In this document: positions 50,820-58,882 of the stretch, piece by piece
Numbering within the stretch: the first letter of the stretch is position 1
How the letters are laid out: every line of letters starts with the position of its first letter
Source: DUOA01 sp012839095
Lineage (GTDB): Bacteria; Bacillota; Clostridia; Caldicoprobacterales; DTU083
Length of the DNA stretch: 64,000 bases
Direction of reading: 5' to 3'
Assembly: GCA_050951505.1 (NCBI GenBank)
Contig: JBMNJE010000011.1
Coordinates: 124,001-188,000 of the forward strand
Made by a program: the position numbers and the translations under genes
The notes under the pieces: model-generated
What the model was told of the DNA's origin: nothing
The model's input: only the letters and a program-made list of their open reading frames with translations
Database searches by the model: none

Positions 50820-53675
50820 GTGATTCGGATAGTACTTCGTAAAATGCTGAACAACCCCTGGATGATGATCTGCCTTCTCGTAGGTTCCATACTGGCAGTA
50901 GCTATGGTCAGCAGCATTCCCACATATACTGATGGTGTGCTTCAGCGAATGCTAATCAAGGACGCAGAGGAATATCAACTGCAAACCCGCTATTATCCGG
51001 GGAGGTACCATGTAAAGGGAAACTTTTACTCCAATTACAGTGCAAAAGACAGGGCAAAAGCTTTTCGGGTTTTTGAACGGCATATTTCCAATGAGCTTAT
51101 ACCCAATGTTGATTTGCCCGTAATAGCAGAAACCAGACTGCTGACACTGGATTATTTTACGGCTTTGCCTCAGCAGGAACGGGAGGAAAAGCCTTTAAAG
51201 AGGAATATCAAAATTGAGGGCCTTGAGGCACTGCCTGAGTATGCTGAAATCATACATGGCCGTATGTTTGCTGCTGAAAAACAGGATGACCTGTATGAAG
51301 TGATTGTGACGGAACAGGCGATGAAAGAGCTTGATCTGCGCTTGAATGAGGTTTATGTGGTTAATGATATGATCAAGCGCGTGGAAGAACCGTTGAAACT
51401 GAAAATTGTTGGTGTTTACCAAATAAAGGATTTAAATAATCCATATTGGTTTCAGAATATAGCGGCTTATCGCACCAGCTTTATGATGGATTATGATCTG
51501 ATGATTCAGGATTTTGTCAGCACTGATTCACCTGCTGTAAGCAGTGCACAATGGTACTTTGCCTTTGACTATCATGCCATGACATTGAGCAGTATCCCGG
51601 GTATACTGGAGGCAATACAGTATCACTCCGAATATTACGATGAGTATCGCAGCCTGGAATGGAAGTTCCCCATTGTCAGCATACTGGAGGAATATCATGT
51701 CAGGGAAGCCCGGCTGAAGCTGACCTTGTGGATGCTCCAGGTTCCCATTCTGCTGATGCTGGCCTTTTATCTGTTTATGGTGGCCCAGCTGACAATTGAA
51801 AATGAAAAGAATGAGATTGCTGTCATGAAAAGCAGGGGAGCCAGCAGCTTGCAGATTTTCAACACTTATCTGATTGAGAGTCTGATTTTAAGCCTTATTG
51901 CATTAATCCTGGGACCCTTCCTGGGATTATTCCTGTGCAATATTCTGGGAGCCTCCAATGGATTTCTGGAATTTGTGCAAAGAACAGCCCTGCCTCTCAG
52001 TTTGTCAAGCAGGGCGTATCAGTACTCCATGCTGGCTATTGTGCTGTTTATGATAACCATGCTTTTGCCGGCTTCTGCTGCATCCCGCACTACCATTGTT
52101 CTGCACAAGCAAAAGAAAAGCAGAGTAAGAAAACAGCCATTATGGAAAAAATTGTTTTTGGACGTCGTTTTGCTGGCGGTTTCCGTTTACGGCCTATACA
52201 GCTATGAATTGCGCCAGGATATCATCCAGTCAGCGAATCTGGAAGCATCGTCAGTATCAGTGGATCCTCTTTTGTTTCTCATATCCACTTTGTTTATAAT
52301 TGGTGCAGGTCTGGCCTTTTTAAGAATTCACCCGCTGATAATCCGTTTGATATTCTGGCTGGGAAAGAAAAAATGGTCTCCCGTGCTCTATGCTTCTTTC
52401 ATTGAAGTGGGTCGGTCAGGAGGTCAAAACCAATTTCTAATGCTGTTTCTTGTTATGACCCTATCCATAGGAATATTCAATGCAAATGCGGCCAGAACTC
52501 TGAATACCAACTACGAAGAAAGAATCCGCTATGAAAATGGGGCAGACATTGTCATTGAGGCTTACTGGCCTAACACTGCACCGCCGCTTCTGTCAATGGT
52601 GGACGGGGCTGGTCCTCCGGGAATGCAAAGCGGCATGGGTACGGAAGAGCCGGTGCAATACCAGGAGCCGCCTTTCGGTCCATATGAAAGCCTGGAGGGA
52701 GTGGACAGTGTCACTAAGGTATTTGTAAAGAACAAAGTAAGTGTAGCCATGAAAGGCAGCAGGGCAAATCGTGCAGTCCTGATGGGGATTATTCCCGATG
52801 AATTCAGCAGAACTGCCTGGTTCAGAAACGGCCTGCTGCCCCATCATCTGAATGAATACCTGAATCTGATGGCGCAGGATCCACGGGCAGTCTTGCTGTC
52901 TTCATCCTTCCAAACGAAATATGACGTAAAAGCGGGGGATTCCATTTTCATTACCTGGCAGGATCAGGGTTCCTTTGAAGGCATTGTATATGCTTTTGTA
53001 GATTACTGGCCCACCTATAATCCCAATAAAAAGACTCCGCAGAACGAAGAGCCTGATTTTGTTGTCGCCAGCTATTCCTATATCCGGGCTAAAATGGCAT
53101 TGGAACCCTATCAGGTATGGTTGTCCAAAGCGCCGGGAGCAACCAGTGAGCAGATTTACGATGATATAGAAAATAAGAAACTAAGCATAGTATCTTTGAA
53201 GGATACGGATCAAACTATCATAAGGATGAAAAACGATCCCATGGTTCAGGGGACCAACGGTGTTCTCACCCTGGGGTTTATTGTAACAATGATCATATGC
53301 ATGGCAGGGTTCCTCATCTACTGGATACTTTCCATCAACAGAAGGGTACTGAATTTTGGCATATTCCGTGCAATTGGCTTGTCCAGGGGTAAGATAATCG
53401 GCATGCTGACCTGGGAGCAGATTCTGATATCCGGACTGTCCATAATAACAGGTATTGTAATAGGGCTTTTGTCCAGCAAATTGTTTGTGCCTTTGCTGCA
53501 GATAGCCAACAATGCAGCAGAACAAGTGCCGCCCTTCCATGTGGTTACTAATCCTGCTGATTTTGCCAGAATTTACGCAATGGTCTTCTTCATGCTGGCA
53601 GCGGGGCTTACCGTACTGGGAATGCTTATATCCAGAATCAAGATTGCCCAGGTCATCAAGCTTGGTGAGGATTAA
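50820..53675 (+). CDS. FtsX-type ABC permease (large, MacB-like)
   Basis: Product of 951 residues with a GTG start at 50820, preceded by AGGGGTGAT. One N-terminal membrane segment (MMICLLVGSILAVAMVSSI), a long extracytoplasmic region of about 250 residues, then a FtsX-type helix block near residues 300-420 (IAVMKSRGASSLQIFNTYLIES), a second extracytoplasmic part, and a final helix block from about residue 815 (FGIFRAIGLSRGKIIGML). The repeated MKSRGASS- and FRAIGLSRG-like cytoplasmic loops are the coupling motifs of this permease family. No ATPase domain is fused; the following two genes provide it. The substrate is unknown. Confidence 0.88.
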   Translation: MIRIVLRKMLNNPWMMICLLVGSILAVAMVSSIPTYTDGVLQRMLIKDAEEYQLQTRYYPGRYHVKGNFYSNYSAKDRAKAFRVFERHISNELIPNVDLPVIAETRLLTLDYFTALPQQEREEKPLKRNIKIEGLEALPEYAEIIHGRMFAAEKQDDLYEVIVTEQAMKELDLRLNEVYVVNDMIKRVEEPLKLKIVGVYQIKDLNNPYWFQNIAAYRTSFMMDYDLMIQDFVSTDSPAVSSAQWYFAFDYHAMTLSSIPGILEAIQYHSEYYDEYRSLEWKFPIVSILEEYHVREARLKLTLWMLQVPILLMLAFYLFMVAQLTIENEKNEIAVMKSRGASSLQIFNTYLIESLILSLIALILGPFLGLFLCNILGASNGFLEFVQRTALPLSLSSRAYQYSMLAIVLFMITMLLPASAASRTTIVLHKQKKSRVRKQPLWKKLFLDVVLLAVSVYGLYSYELRQDIIQSANLEASSVSVDPLLFLISTLFIIGAGLAFLRIHPLIIRLIFWLGKKKWSPVLYASFIEVGRSGGQNQFLMLFLVMTLSIGIFNANAARTLNTNYEERIRYENGADIVIEAYWPNTAPPLLSMVDGAGPPGMQSGMGTEEPVQYQEPPFGPYESLEGVDSVTKVFVKNKVSVAMKGSRANRAVLMGIIPDEFSRTAWFRNGLLPHHLNEYLNLMAQDPRAVLLSSSFQTKYDVKAGDSIFITWQDQGSFEGIVYAFVDYWPTYNPNKKTPQNEEPDFVVASYSYIRAKMALEPYQVWLSKAPGATSEQIYDDIENKKLSIVSLKDTDQTIIRMKNDPMVQGTNGVLTLGFIVTMIICMAGFLIYWILSINRRVLNFGIFRAIGLSRGKIIGMLTWEQILISGLSIITGIVIGLLSSKLFVPLLQIANNAAEQVPPFHVVTNPADFARIYAMVFFMLAAGLTVLGMLISRIKIAQVIKLGED

Positions 53676-53686
53676 GGGGGAGAAGC

Positions 53687-54364
53687 ATGATTATCCGAAC
53701 TGAAAACATTTCAAGGCAGTTTCGATCCGGTCAGGAGATCGTACATGCCCTGAGGAATATAAATATAGAGATTCAATCCGGTGCACTTACTATTTTAAGG
53801 GGAAGATCCGGTTCAGGAAAGACAACGCTGATCAACCTGATGGGAGCTCTTGATCAGCCCAGTACCGGGCATATATTCTTCGATGGTCAGGATATTACCA
53901 GGCTTTCAGAAGTAAAAAAAGATCAGCTCAGGCGAAATCATATGGGTTTTATCTTTCAGTCCATTGCTCTTATGCCTCTTATGACAGCTTACGAAAATGT
54001 GGAGTTCGGACTGCGGGTAGCCGGATATAACCCAAAAGACAGAAAGAAGAGAGCTGAGGAGTGTCTGGCCATGGTAGGCCTGCAAAAACGAATGAACCAT
54101 CGTCCACAGGAACTGTCCGGCGGTGAACAGCAGCGTGTTGCCATTGCAAGGGCTGTTGCCCATCAACCCAAGGTGGTTTTCGCCGATGAGCCGACTGCTG
54201 AGCTGGATACCAGCATGGGCCTGCAGGTGGTCAAGCTGCTGAAGGATCTGGTAGAGGAGGAAGGCCTGACTGTCGTTATGACTACCCATGATCCCAGTAT
54301 GATTGATATTGCAGACTATGTTTATACCCTGGATGATGGTATGGTGATAGATTTGGCAGAATAG
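53687..54364 (+). CDS. ABC transporter ATP-binding protein (MacB/LolD type)
   Basis: Product of 225 residues; ATG after AAGGGGGAG. Walker A GRSGSGKTT, Q-loop IFQSIALMPLMTAYENV, signature LSGGEQQRVAIARAVA, Walker B VVFADEPTAELD and MTTHDPSM. This is the standard LolD/MacB-type ATPase that powers FtsX permeases. It starts 11 bases after the permease stop. Confidence 0.93.
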   Translation: MIIRTENISRQFRSGQEIVHALRNINIEIQSGALTILRGRSGSGKTTLINLMGALDQPSTGHIFFDGQDITRLSEVKKDQLRRNHMGFIFQSIALMPLMTAYENVEFGLRVAGYNPKDRKKRAEECLAMVGLQKRMNHRPQELSGGEQQRVAIARAVAHQPKVVFADEPTAELDTSMGLQVVKLLKDLVEEEGLTVVMTTHDPSMIDIADYVYTLDDGMVIDLAE

Positions 54365-54380
54365 GCAGGGGGGCTGAAGA

Positions 54381-55292
54381 ATGATCATATGTGATAATCT
54401 GGTTAAGATATATAAGACGCCCGACCTGGAGGTTGTGGCACTGCAGGGGCTGGATCTCACCGTAGAAAAAGGTGAGCTGATGGCCATTATAGGTAACAGC
54501 GGGAGCGGAAAGTCCACTCTTCTGAACATGCTTGGGGGGCTGGACCGTCCTTCTGCCGGTACCCTGCTGGTAGACGGCCAGGATTTGCTGAAGTTTGATG
54601 ACAAAGCGCTGGTTAAATACAAAAGGGAAACAGTGGGTTTTGTATGGCAGAACAATGCAAGAAATCTGATTCCCTATCTGTCAGCGCAGGAAAACGTGGA
54701 AATGCCCATGATACTGACCGGACAGGCTAAAAGAGAGCGGGCCAGAGAGCTGCTGGACATGGTAGGCTTGTCCAATAGAAGAAAAAGCAAGCTGAGCCAG
54801 TTGTCCGGCGGGGAACAGCAAAGGGTGGCCATCGCCATTGGGCTTGCCAATAATCCCAAGCTTCTGCTGGCGGATGAGCCTACCGGCTCAGTGGATACTA
54901 AAACTACCAGGCAGATTATGGAGGTTTTTCGGGAGTTTAACAGGGCTTATGGAGTTACCGTCGTTATCGTCACCCATGATCGTCAGATCTCCCGCATGGT
55001 AGACAGGGTGGTAGCTATCAGGGACGGTAGAACCAGCAGTGAGTTTATTCGCAGGAGATATGCGGATGAAATTGCCGAAATGAAAAAGCTGGGAACCACC
55101 GATGAACCTATGGATGAAGAAACCCATGAGGAACTGGCAGTTTTGGATCGAAGCGGCAGGCTGCAAATTCCCCGGGAGTATCTGGAAGCACTGGGATTGA
55201 AGGAAAAGAACAAGATCAAGGTGGAGCTGGATGGAGAACGAATAATCCTGCGGCCTCCTGATGAGGTATCGAGCAGCTGGAAGGAAGACTGA
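54381..55292 (+). CDS. ABC ATPase fused to a C-terminal SpoVT/AbrB-like domain
   Basis: Product of 303 residues; ATG after GCAGGGGGGC. Residues 1-220 are a LolD/MacB-type ATPase (GNSGSGKST, LSGGEQQRVAIAIG, LLLADEPTGSVDTKTT, VIVTHDRQ). After a linker rich in acidic residues, residues about 250-293 read LAVLDRSGRLQIPREYLEAL and continue to a lysine/valine-rich strand and IILRPP. That is the swapped-hairpin pattern of SpoVT/AbrB domains, normally DNA-binding or dimerising modules of transition-state regulators and antitoxins. In a transporter ATPase it could promote dimerisation or link transport to gene control. The domain call is by eye but the pattern is strong. Confidence 0.85.
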   Translation: MIICDNLVKIYKTPDLEVVALQGLDLTVEKGELMAIIGNSGSGKSTLLNMLGGLDRPSAGTLLVDGQDLLKFDDKALVKYKRETVGFVWQNNARNLIPYLSAQENVEMPMILTGQAKRERARELLDMVGLSNRRKSKLSQLSGGEQQRVAIAIGLANNPKLLLADEPTGSVDTKTTRQIMEVFREFNRAYGVTVVIVTHDRQISRMVDRVVAIRDGRTSSEFIRRRYADEIAEMKKLGTTDEPMDEETHEELAVLDRSGRLQIPREYLEALGLKEKNKIKVELDGERIILRPPDEVSSSWKED

Positions 55293-55297
55293 AGATA

Positions 55298-55487
55298 ATG
55301 AAAAAAGCACTTATTTTTGGAGCGGGAAATATAGGACGCGGTTTTATAGGACAGCTGTTGCATCAATCGGGGTATGAAGTGGTTTTTCTGGATATAAACG
55401 AAGCTGTCATTAAAAGGCTCAACAGGGACAGGTGCTACCCGATTCATCTTGTATCCAATGAACGCACCCGTCATGTTATTATCAGTA
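55298..55487 (+). pseudogene. mtlD: mannitol-1-phosphate 5-dehydrogenase, 5' fragment truncated by an IS
   Basis: An ATG after GAAGGAAG opens MKKALIFGAGNIGRGFIGQLL, the unmistakable start of MtlD, which oxidises mannitol-1-phosphate to fructose-6-phosphate. After about 63 codons the frame enters the insertion sequence at 55488 and stops in it at 55516. MtlD is normally about 380-390 residues. On the far side of the element (after 57078) there is no continuation of mtlD, only the leader of the ROK gene, so the remaining five sixths are deleted. Confidence 0.88.
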
Positions 55488-57078
55488 ACTCAACTTTCCC
55501 ACCACAATTGTGGTGATGAACCTTGAAAAATGAATATAATCACGCAACCAACAGTAATCGATCTTTAAGATAGAAAGGCAGAGCATTTATTAATTGGTCA
55601 ATAAGTTGCTGGGCTTGGGTATCTGTCAAAACTGGAGATTGTCTAAGAATATCAATCATGGTGTCGATTAGCAATTTAACTGCTTTCGCATATTCTATAT
55701 CTTTGACTTCGTCACAGACTCTAAAAAACAATTCACCCCATGTTCTCTCGTCATGTTCAAGGCGTACCGATTCAGCAACCATCATGTAGCGTAAAAAGAC
55801 AATAGATGTGGTGGCAATCTGTGCTTCATACGAGCGACCCTGAGATTCTTTGCCAAGTGCCAGATAGGACTTGCACATTTTGAAGAAAACTTCAATATCC
55901 CAGCGTTTCCCATATATGCGTACTGCTTCTTCGTTACTGATTTCCATGTCGGTACAAAGTATTGCCAGCCAAGCATCATCCTTGCGGTTAGTGTTTCTGA
56001 CAAAGATAAGTTTTGCATTTATCCATTGATTGCTTGGACTATCCTTTTTAGCTCTAACGCTGACTCTGGCTGAGCCAATCACTGGATTGGAGAGATCTTT
56101 ACACTTTTCTATCTGGCTGTAAATATCTTTGATATGACGCCATTTACCATTGAAACGATAATGGATTTTCTCAGTAATTCGCACCATGCCAATAACTTCC
56201 CGATTCATCGCTTTAATCTTTGCCACTGTCTTGGGCATTGTAAACCAACTGTCAAACAGAACATAGCGTGCCGGTATCTTCCTTGCCTGTCTTAAAAGAT
56301 CTAAAACCACATCTGTTGTCTTAGATTGAGCTTGCAACCGACGTTTATGAGCCTGAGATCTCTTGTCGCAATCTCTAGCAGGGTAAAGCACATTTGACTC
56401 CTTGGATGAACTTAGCAGACGAAAATTGACAGGAACAAATGAACTCCCGTCAGTCCATCCAATCGTTAGCATTCTATAGCCTTTCTGGTACCTATGGCTT
56501 GTATGATCGAAAACACGGCTCAGCAGTTCAACCTTCTTGCTGCGATTCTTACTAAAAAGAGAATCGTCAATAACCAGTGCCGTAGCTCGTTTCTCGCTAG
56601 TAAGAGTATTGAAAAATGAGACTAGCTTAGTTGAAACAGCAAGTAAAAACTTCTCCCAATGAAATGCCTGATGATTGAGAAAACGATAGACAGTGTTTTT
56701 AGCAAAAGGGATTGAAGCATCCGTCTGCAGTGTTCGCCACAAATTCTTATGGTTAAAAACTAGACTGAATAATGTTTTTAGCAAAAGCATGCAACTGAAT
56801 CCCTTGGTTTTATAAAACCCACATCTTTTCAGTAATTTTGAACTGATATAGCGTTTAAAGAAAAGATTAATCTGTGTGTTTAAAACCTGTTCATTATAAT
56901 CTGAATCTGATATAATATTAGACATAGGAAACCTCCAAAGTGTTGGTATGACTGTTTTTGTGATGATTCAATTATACCATAACTGCGGCGGTTTTCCTTT
57001 CATAATTATTTCTAAGCGTGATTTTTTATATTCATTTTTCAAGGTTCATATTGCTTTTTTCAAGTGGGAAAGTTGAGT
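55488..57078 (-). mobile_element. IS4-family insertion sequence (second type) in mtlD
   Basis: An element of 1591 bases with terminal inverted repeats ACTCAACTTTCCCAC at both ends; the inner stretch ATGAACCTTGAAAAATGAAT is also repeated inverted near both ends. No matching target duplication is seen (ATCAGTA on the left, AATTGAT on the right), in agreement with a deletion next to the element. A perfect 16-base palindrome CACCACAATTGTGGTG lies just inside the left end (55500-55515). Confidence 0.92.
55540..56925 (-). CDS. IS4-family transposase
   Basis: Product of 461 residues; the ATG at 56925 follows GGAGGT. DDE residues are visible in VIDDSLFSKNRS, VLFDSWFTMPKT and the C-terminal YGKRWDIEVFFKMCK, which fits Y-x2-R-x3-E-x6-K. 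It is unrelated at the sequence level to the transposases at 24121 and 25944 except for this shared signature. The gene is intact, so the element may still be active. Confidence 0.92.
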   Translation of the reverse strand: MSNIISDSDYNEQVLNTQINLFFKRYISSKLLKRCGFYKTKGFSCMLLLKTLFSLVFNHKNLWRTLQTDASIPFAKNTVYRFLNHQAFHWEKFLLAVSTKLVSFFNTLTSEKRATALVIDDSLFSKNRSKKVELLSRVFDHTSHRYQKGYRMLTIGWTDGSSFVPVNFRLLSSSKESNVLYPARDCDKRSQAHKRRLQAQSKTTDVVLDLLRQARKIPARYVLFDSWFTMPKTVAKIKAMNREVIGMVRITEKIHYRFNGKWRHIKDIYSQIEKCKDLSNPVIGSARVSVRAKKDSPSNQWINAKLIFVRNTNRKDDAWLAILCTDMEISNEEAVRIYGKRWDIEVFFKMCKSYLALGKESQGRSYEAQIATTSIVFLRYMMVAESVRLEHDERTWGELFFRVCDEVKDIEYAKAVKLLIDTMIDILRQSPVLTDTQAQQLIDQLINALPFYLKDRLLLVA

Positions 57079-57116
57079 AATTGATTTACTGAACTTCCAG
57101 TGACAGGAGAATAAAA

Positions 57117-58028
57117 ATGAAAAGCTACATTGCATTGGATGTAGGTGGTACCAGTATCGCGGCTTCGGTTGTTTCCCCTGACGGCAGGCTTCTTTTGCCT
57201 GTACAGAAATATCCGGCTCTTTCAAATGGAAGCAAGGAAACCATTGTAAGTAATCTGGTCAACATTATTAACAAGCTTATAGAAGCAGCTGATACTGAAA
57301 AGATATTATTACACGGAATAGGAATGGGTTTTCCCGGTCCATTCGACTACGAAAATGGAATCAGCCTGATGATGGGACTGCAGAAATTTGATGCAATTTA
57401 CGGTGTAAATATTCTGAATGAGATAAAGTCCCGATTAAAAGGTAATCTGGAACTGCGTTTCAAGAATGATGTTGACCTGTATTGCATGGGGGAATGTAAA
57501 TTCGGTGTTGGCAGGCTGTTCAATCGCTGTTTGTGCATTAGCATAGGGACAGGTATTAATACTGGCTTTTTTGCTGACGGTAAGCTGGTAAAATCCGGAG
57601 AAGGCATACCTGAGGATGGCTGGATCTACGATCTGCCCTATCGCGACGGCATTGTTACCGACTATGTATCTGCTGCAGGCATCAGAAAGATGATGGAGAA
57701 GTCACCTACCCTGTCGCAGTTTAGGGATGTTAAGGAACTGGCGCAGGCGGCTTTTGACGGATTAGGGGAAGCAGAACGGTTGTTCAAAGAATTTGGAGAT
57801 ATGCTGTATGAAGTCATCTGGCCCTTTGCCATAAAATTCAAGCCTGAGGCTGTTATTTTAGGCGGGGATGTGAGCAGAAGTCACAGCCTTTTTGAAAGAC
57901 GAATTAAGGAATCTCTGAAGCAAAATAATATAGAAGTTGTGCCCTCAATCAGATTTTCCGATAACGCACTGCTGGCATGCGCAATGCTGTTTGAAAATGG
58001 AAATGGCACAGAAGTTGATGGAGGTTGA
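57117..58028 (+). CDS. ROK family protein (sugar kinase-like)
   Basis: Product of 303 residues; ATG after CAGGAGAAT. The ASKHA fold of ROK kinases is seen in YIALDVGGTSIAASVVS, GIGMGFPGPFDYENG, RFKNDVDLYCMGE with the likely catalytic aspartate, and CISIGTGINTGFFADG. The cysteine-rich zinc motif (CxCGxxGCxE) common in ROK proteins is missing; that region reads GEGIPEDGWIYDLPYRDG. The protein has no helix-turn-helix, so it is a kinase rather than a repressor. It lies five bases before a GntR regulator, suggesting a sugar or amino-sugar substrate. Confidence 0.87.
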   Translation: MKSYIALDVGGTSIAASVVSPDGRLLLPVQKYPALSNGSKETIVSNLVNIINKLIEAADTEKILLHGIGMGFPGPFDYENGISLMMGLQKFDAIYGVNILNEIKSRLKGNLELRFKNDVDLYCMGECKFGVGRLFNRCLCISIGTGINTGFFADGKLVKSGEGIPEDGWIYDLPYRDGIVTDYVSAAGIRKMMEKSPTLSQFRDVKELAQAAFDGLGEAERLFKEFGDMLYEVIWPFAIKFKPEAVILGGDVSRSHSLFERRIKESLKQNNIEVVPSIRFSDNALLACAMLFENGNGTEVDGG

Positions 58029-58032
58029 CAGT

Positions 58033-58749
58033 ATGCCCCTATACGAACAAATTTTTAATCATATCATGAAAGATATTGAAAACCAGGTGTTAAGAGAAGG
58101 AGATAAACTGCCTACTGAAGTGGAGCTAAGCAGGAAATTCAATGTAAGTCGTCCCACTGTACGTGCTGCATTGGCCAAACTGGACAGTATGGGATACCTG
58201 AATCGTATCAAAGGAAGCGGCACCTATGTTGCCAAGCCGAAATTGCTGCAGGAATCCACCCAGTTTATAGAAAGCTATAACCAGGAGATGAAGAGCAAAG
58301 GACTTGTGCCCAAAACTCTGGTTTTGGAGTTTCGAGCAGTACCATGTAATGAAACAGTAGCATCCAAACTGGCTATACAGACGGGTACCAATGTGATCAA
58401 ATTGAAGCGGCTGCGGTATGCAGCCCCCAATTATGAAGAACGTCCGGTTCTGCTGACGACTGTGTACCTGCCTGAAAAGTATGCTTCCGGCATAATGGCT
58501 TATGATCTGGAAAAGCAATCCTTATATGATGTGCTGAAAGAAAACGATATTATTATAAACAGAGTAGAGCGGGTACTGGAAATAAAGCTGCTGTATGGTA
58601 AACAAGCCAAGTTATTGGAAGTGAAGGAGAATTCACCGGCGCATTTTATTTCTTCAATAGGTTACACTGAAGACAATACTCCGATAGAGTATTCTGAAAG
58701 TTATTACCCTGCTGACAGAAACAAATTTATAATCAGAATTAATAGCTGA
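58033..58749 (+). CDS. GntR family transcriptional regulator with UTRA domain (HutC subfamily)
   Basis: Product of 238 residues; the ATG at 58033 has GGAGGT seven bases upstream. The N-terminal winged helix is MPLYEQIFNHIMKD through LPTEVELSRKFNVSRPTVRAAL and GSGTYVAKP. The C-terminal UTRA effector domain shows KLKRLRYA, LLTTVYLP and the final PIEYSESYYPADRNKF. HutC-type regulators answer to small metabolites such as sugar phosphates. It is co-transcribed with the ROK gene and its stop is inside the terminator hairpin at 58744. The palindrome over the next promoter (58803) is a plausible binding site. Confidence 0.92.
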   Translation: MPLYEQIFNHIMKDIENQVLREGDKLPTEVELSRKFNVSRPTVRAALAKLDSMGYLNRIKGSGTYVAKPKLLQESTQFIESYNQEMKSKGLVPKTLVLEFRAVPCNETVASKLAIQTGTNVIKLKRLRYAAPNYEERPVLLTTVYLPEKYASGIMAYDLEKQSLYDVLKENDIIINRVERVLEIKLLYGKQAKLLEVKENSPAHFISSIGYTEDNTPIEYSESYYPADRNKFIIRINS

Positions 58750-58767
58750 GCACCTCAGCTTTTTTTT
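58744..58767 (+). terminator. Terminator of the ROK-GntR unit
   Basis: AGCTGAG-CAC-CTCAGCT followed by TTTTTTT; it includes the GntR stop codon. Confidence 0.9.
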
Positions 58768-58785
58768 CATTCATTGCCTGCTTCC

Positions 58786-58816
58786 TTGACAACAAAACAT
58801 ACCATTGTATACAATG
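58786..58816 (+). promoter_or_regulatory. Aconitase promoter with overlapping palindromic operator
   Basis: TTGACA (58786-58791), an 18-base spacer and TACAAT (58810-58815). The perfect palindrome CATTGTATACAATG (58803-58816) covers the -10 box. Its TTGTATACAA core resembles operators of GntR/HutC-type repressors. Confidence 0.72.
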
Positions 58817-58882
58817 ATACAAATGTCCAAATAAATGTGAGCTATTAAGAGTATATGTATAGAAGACAAGAGGGGGCAGAAG

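Noticed and set aside
57117..58028. ROK protein as a transcriptional repressor
   Set aside because: There is no N-terminal helix-turn-helix; the protein starts directly with the ATPase fold, so it is a kinase-type member.
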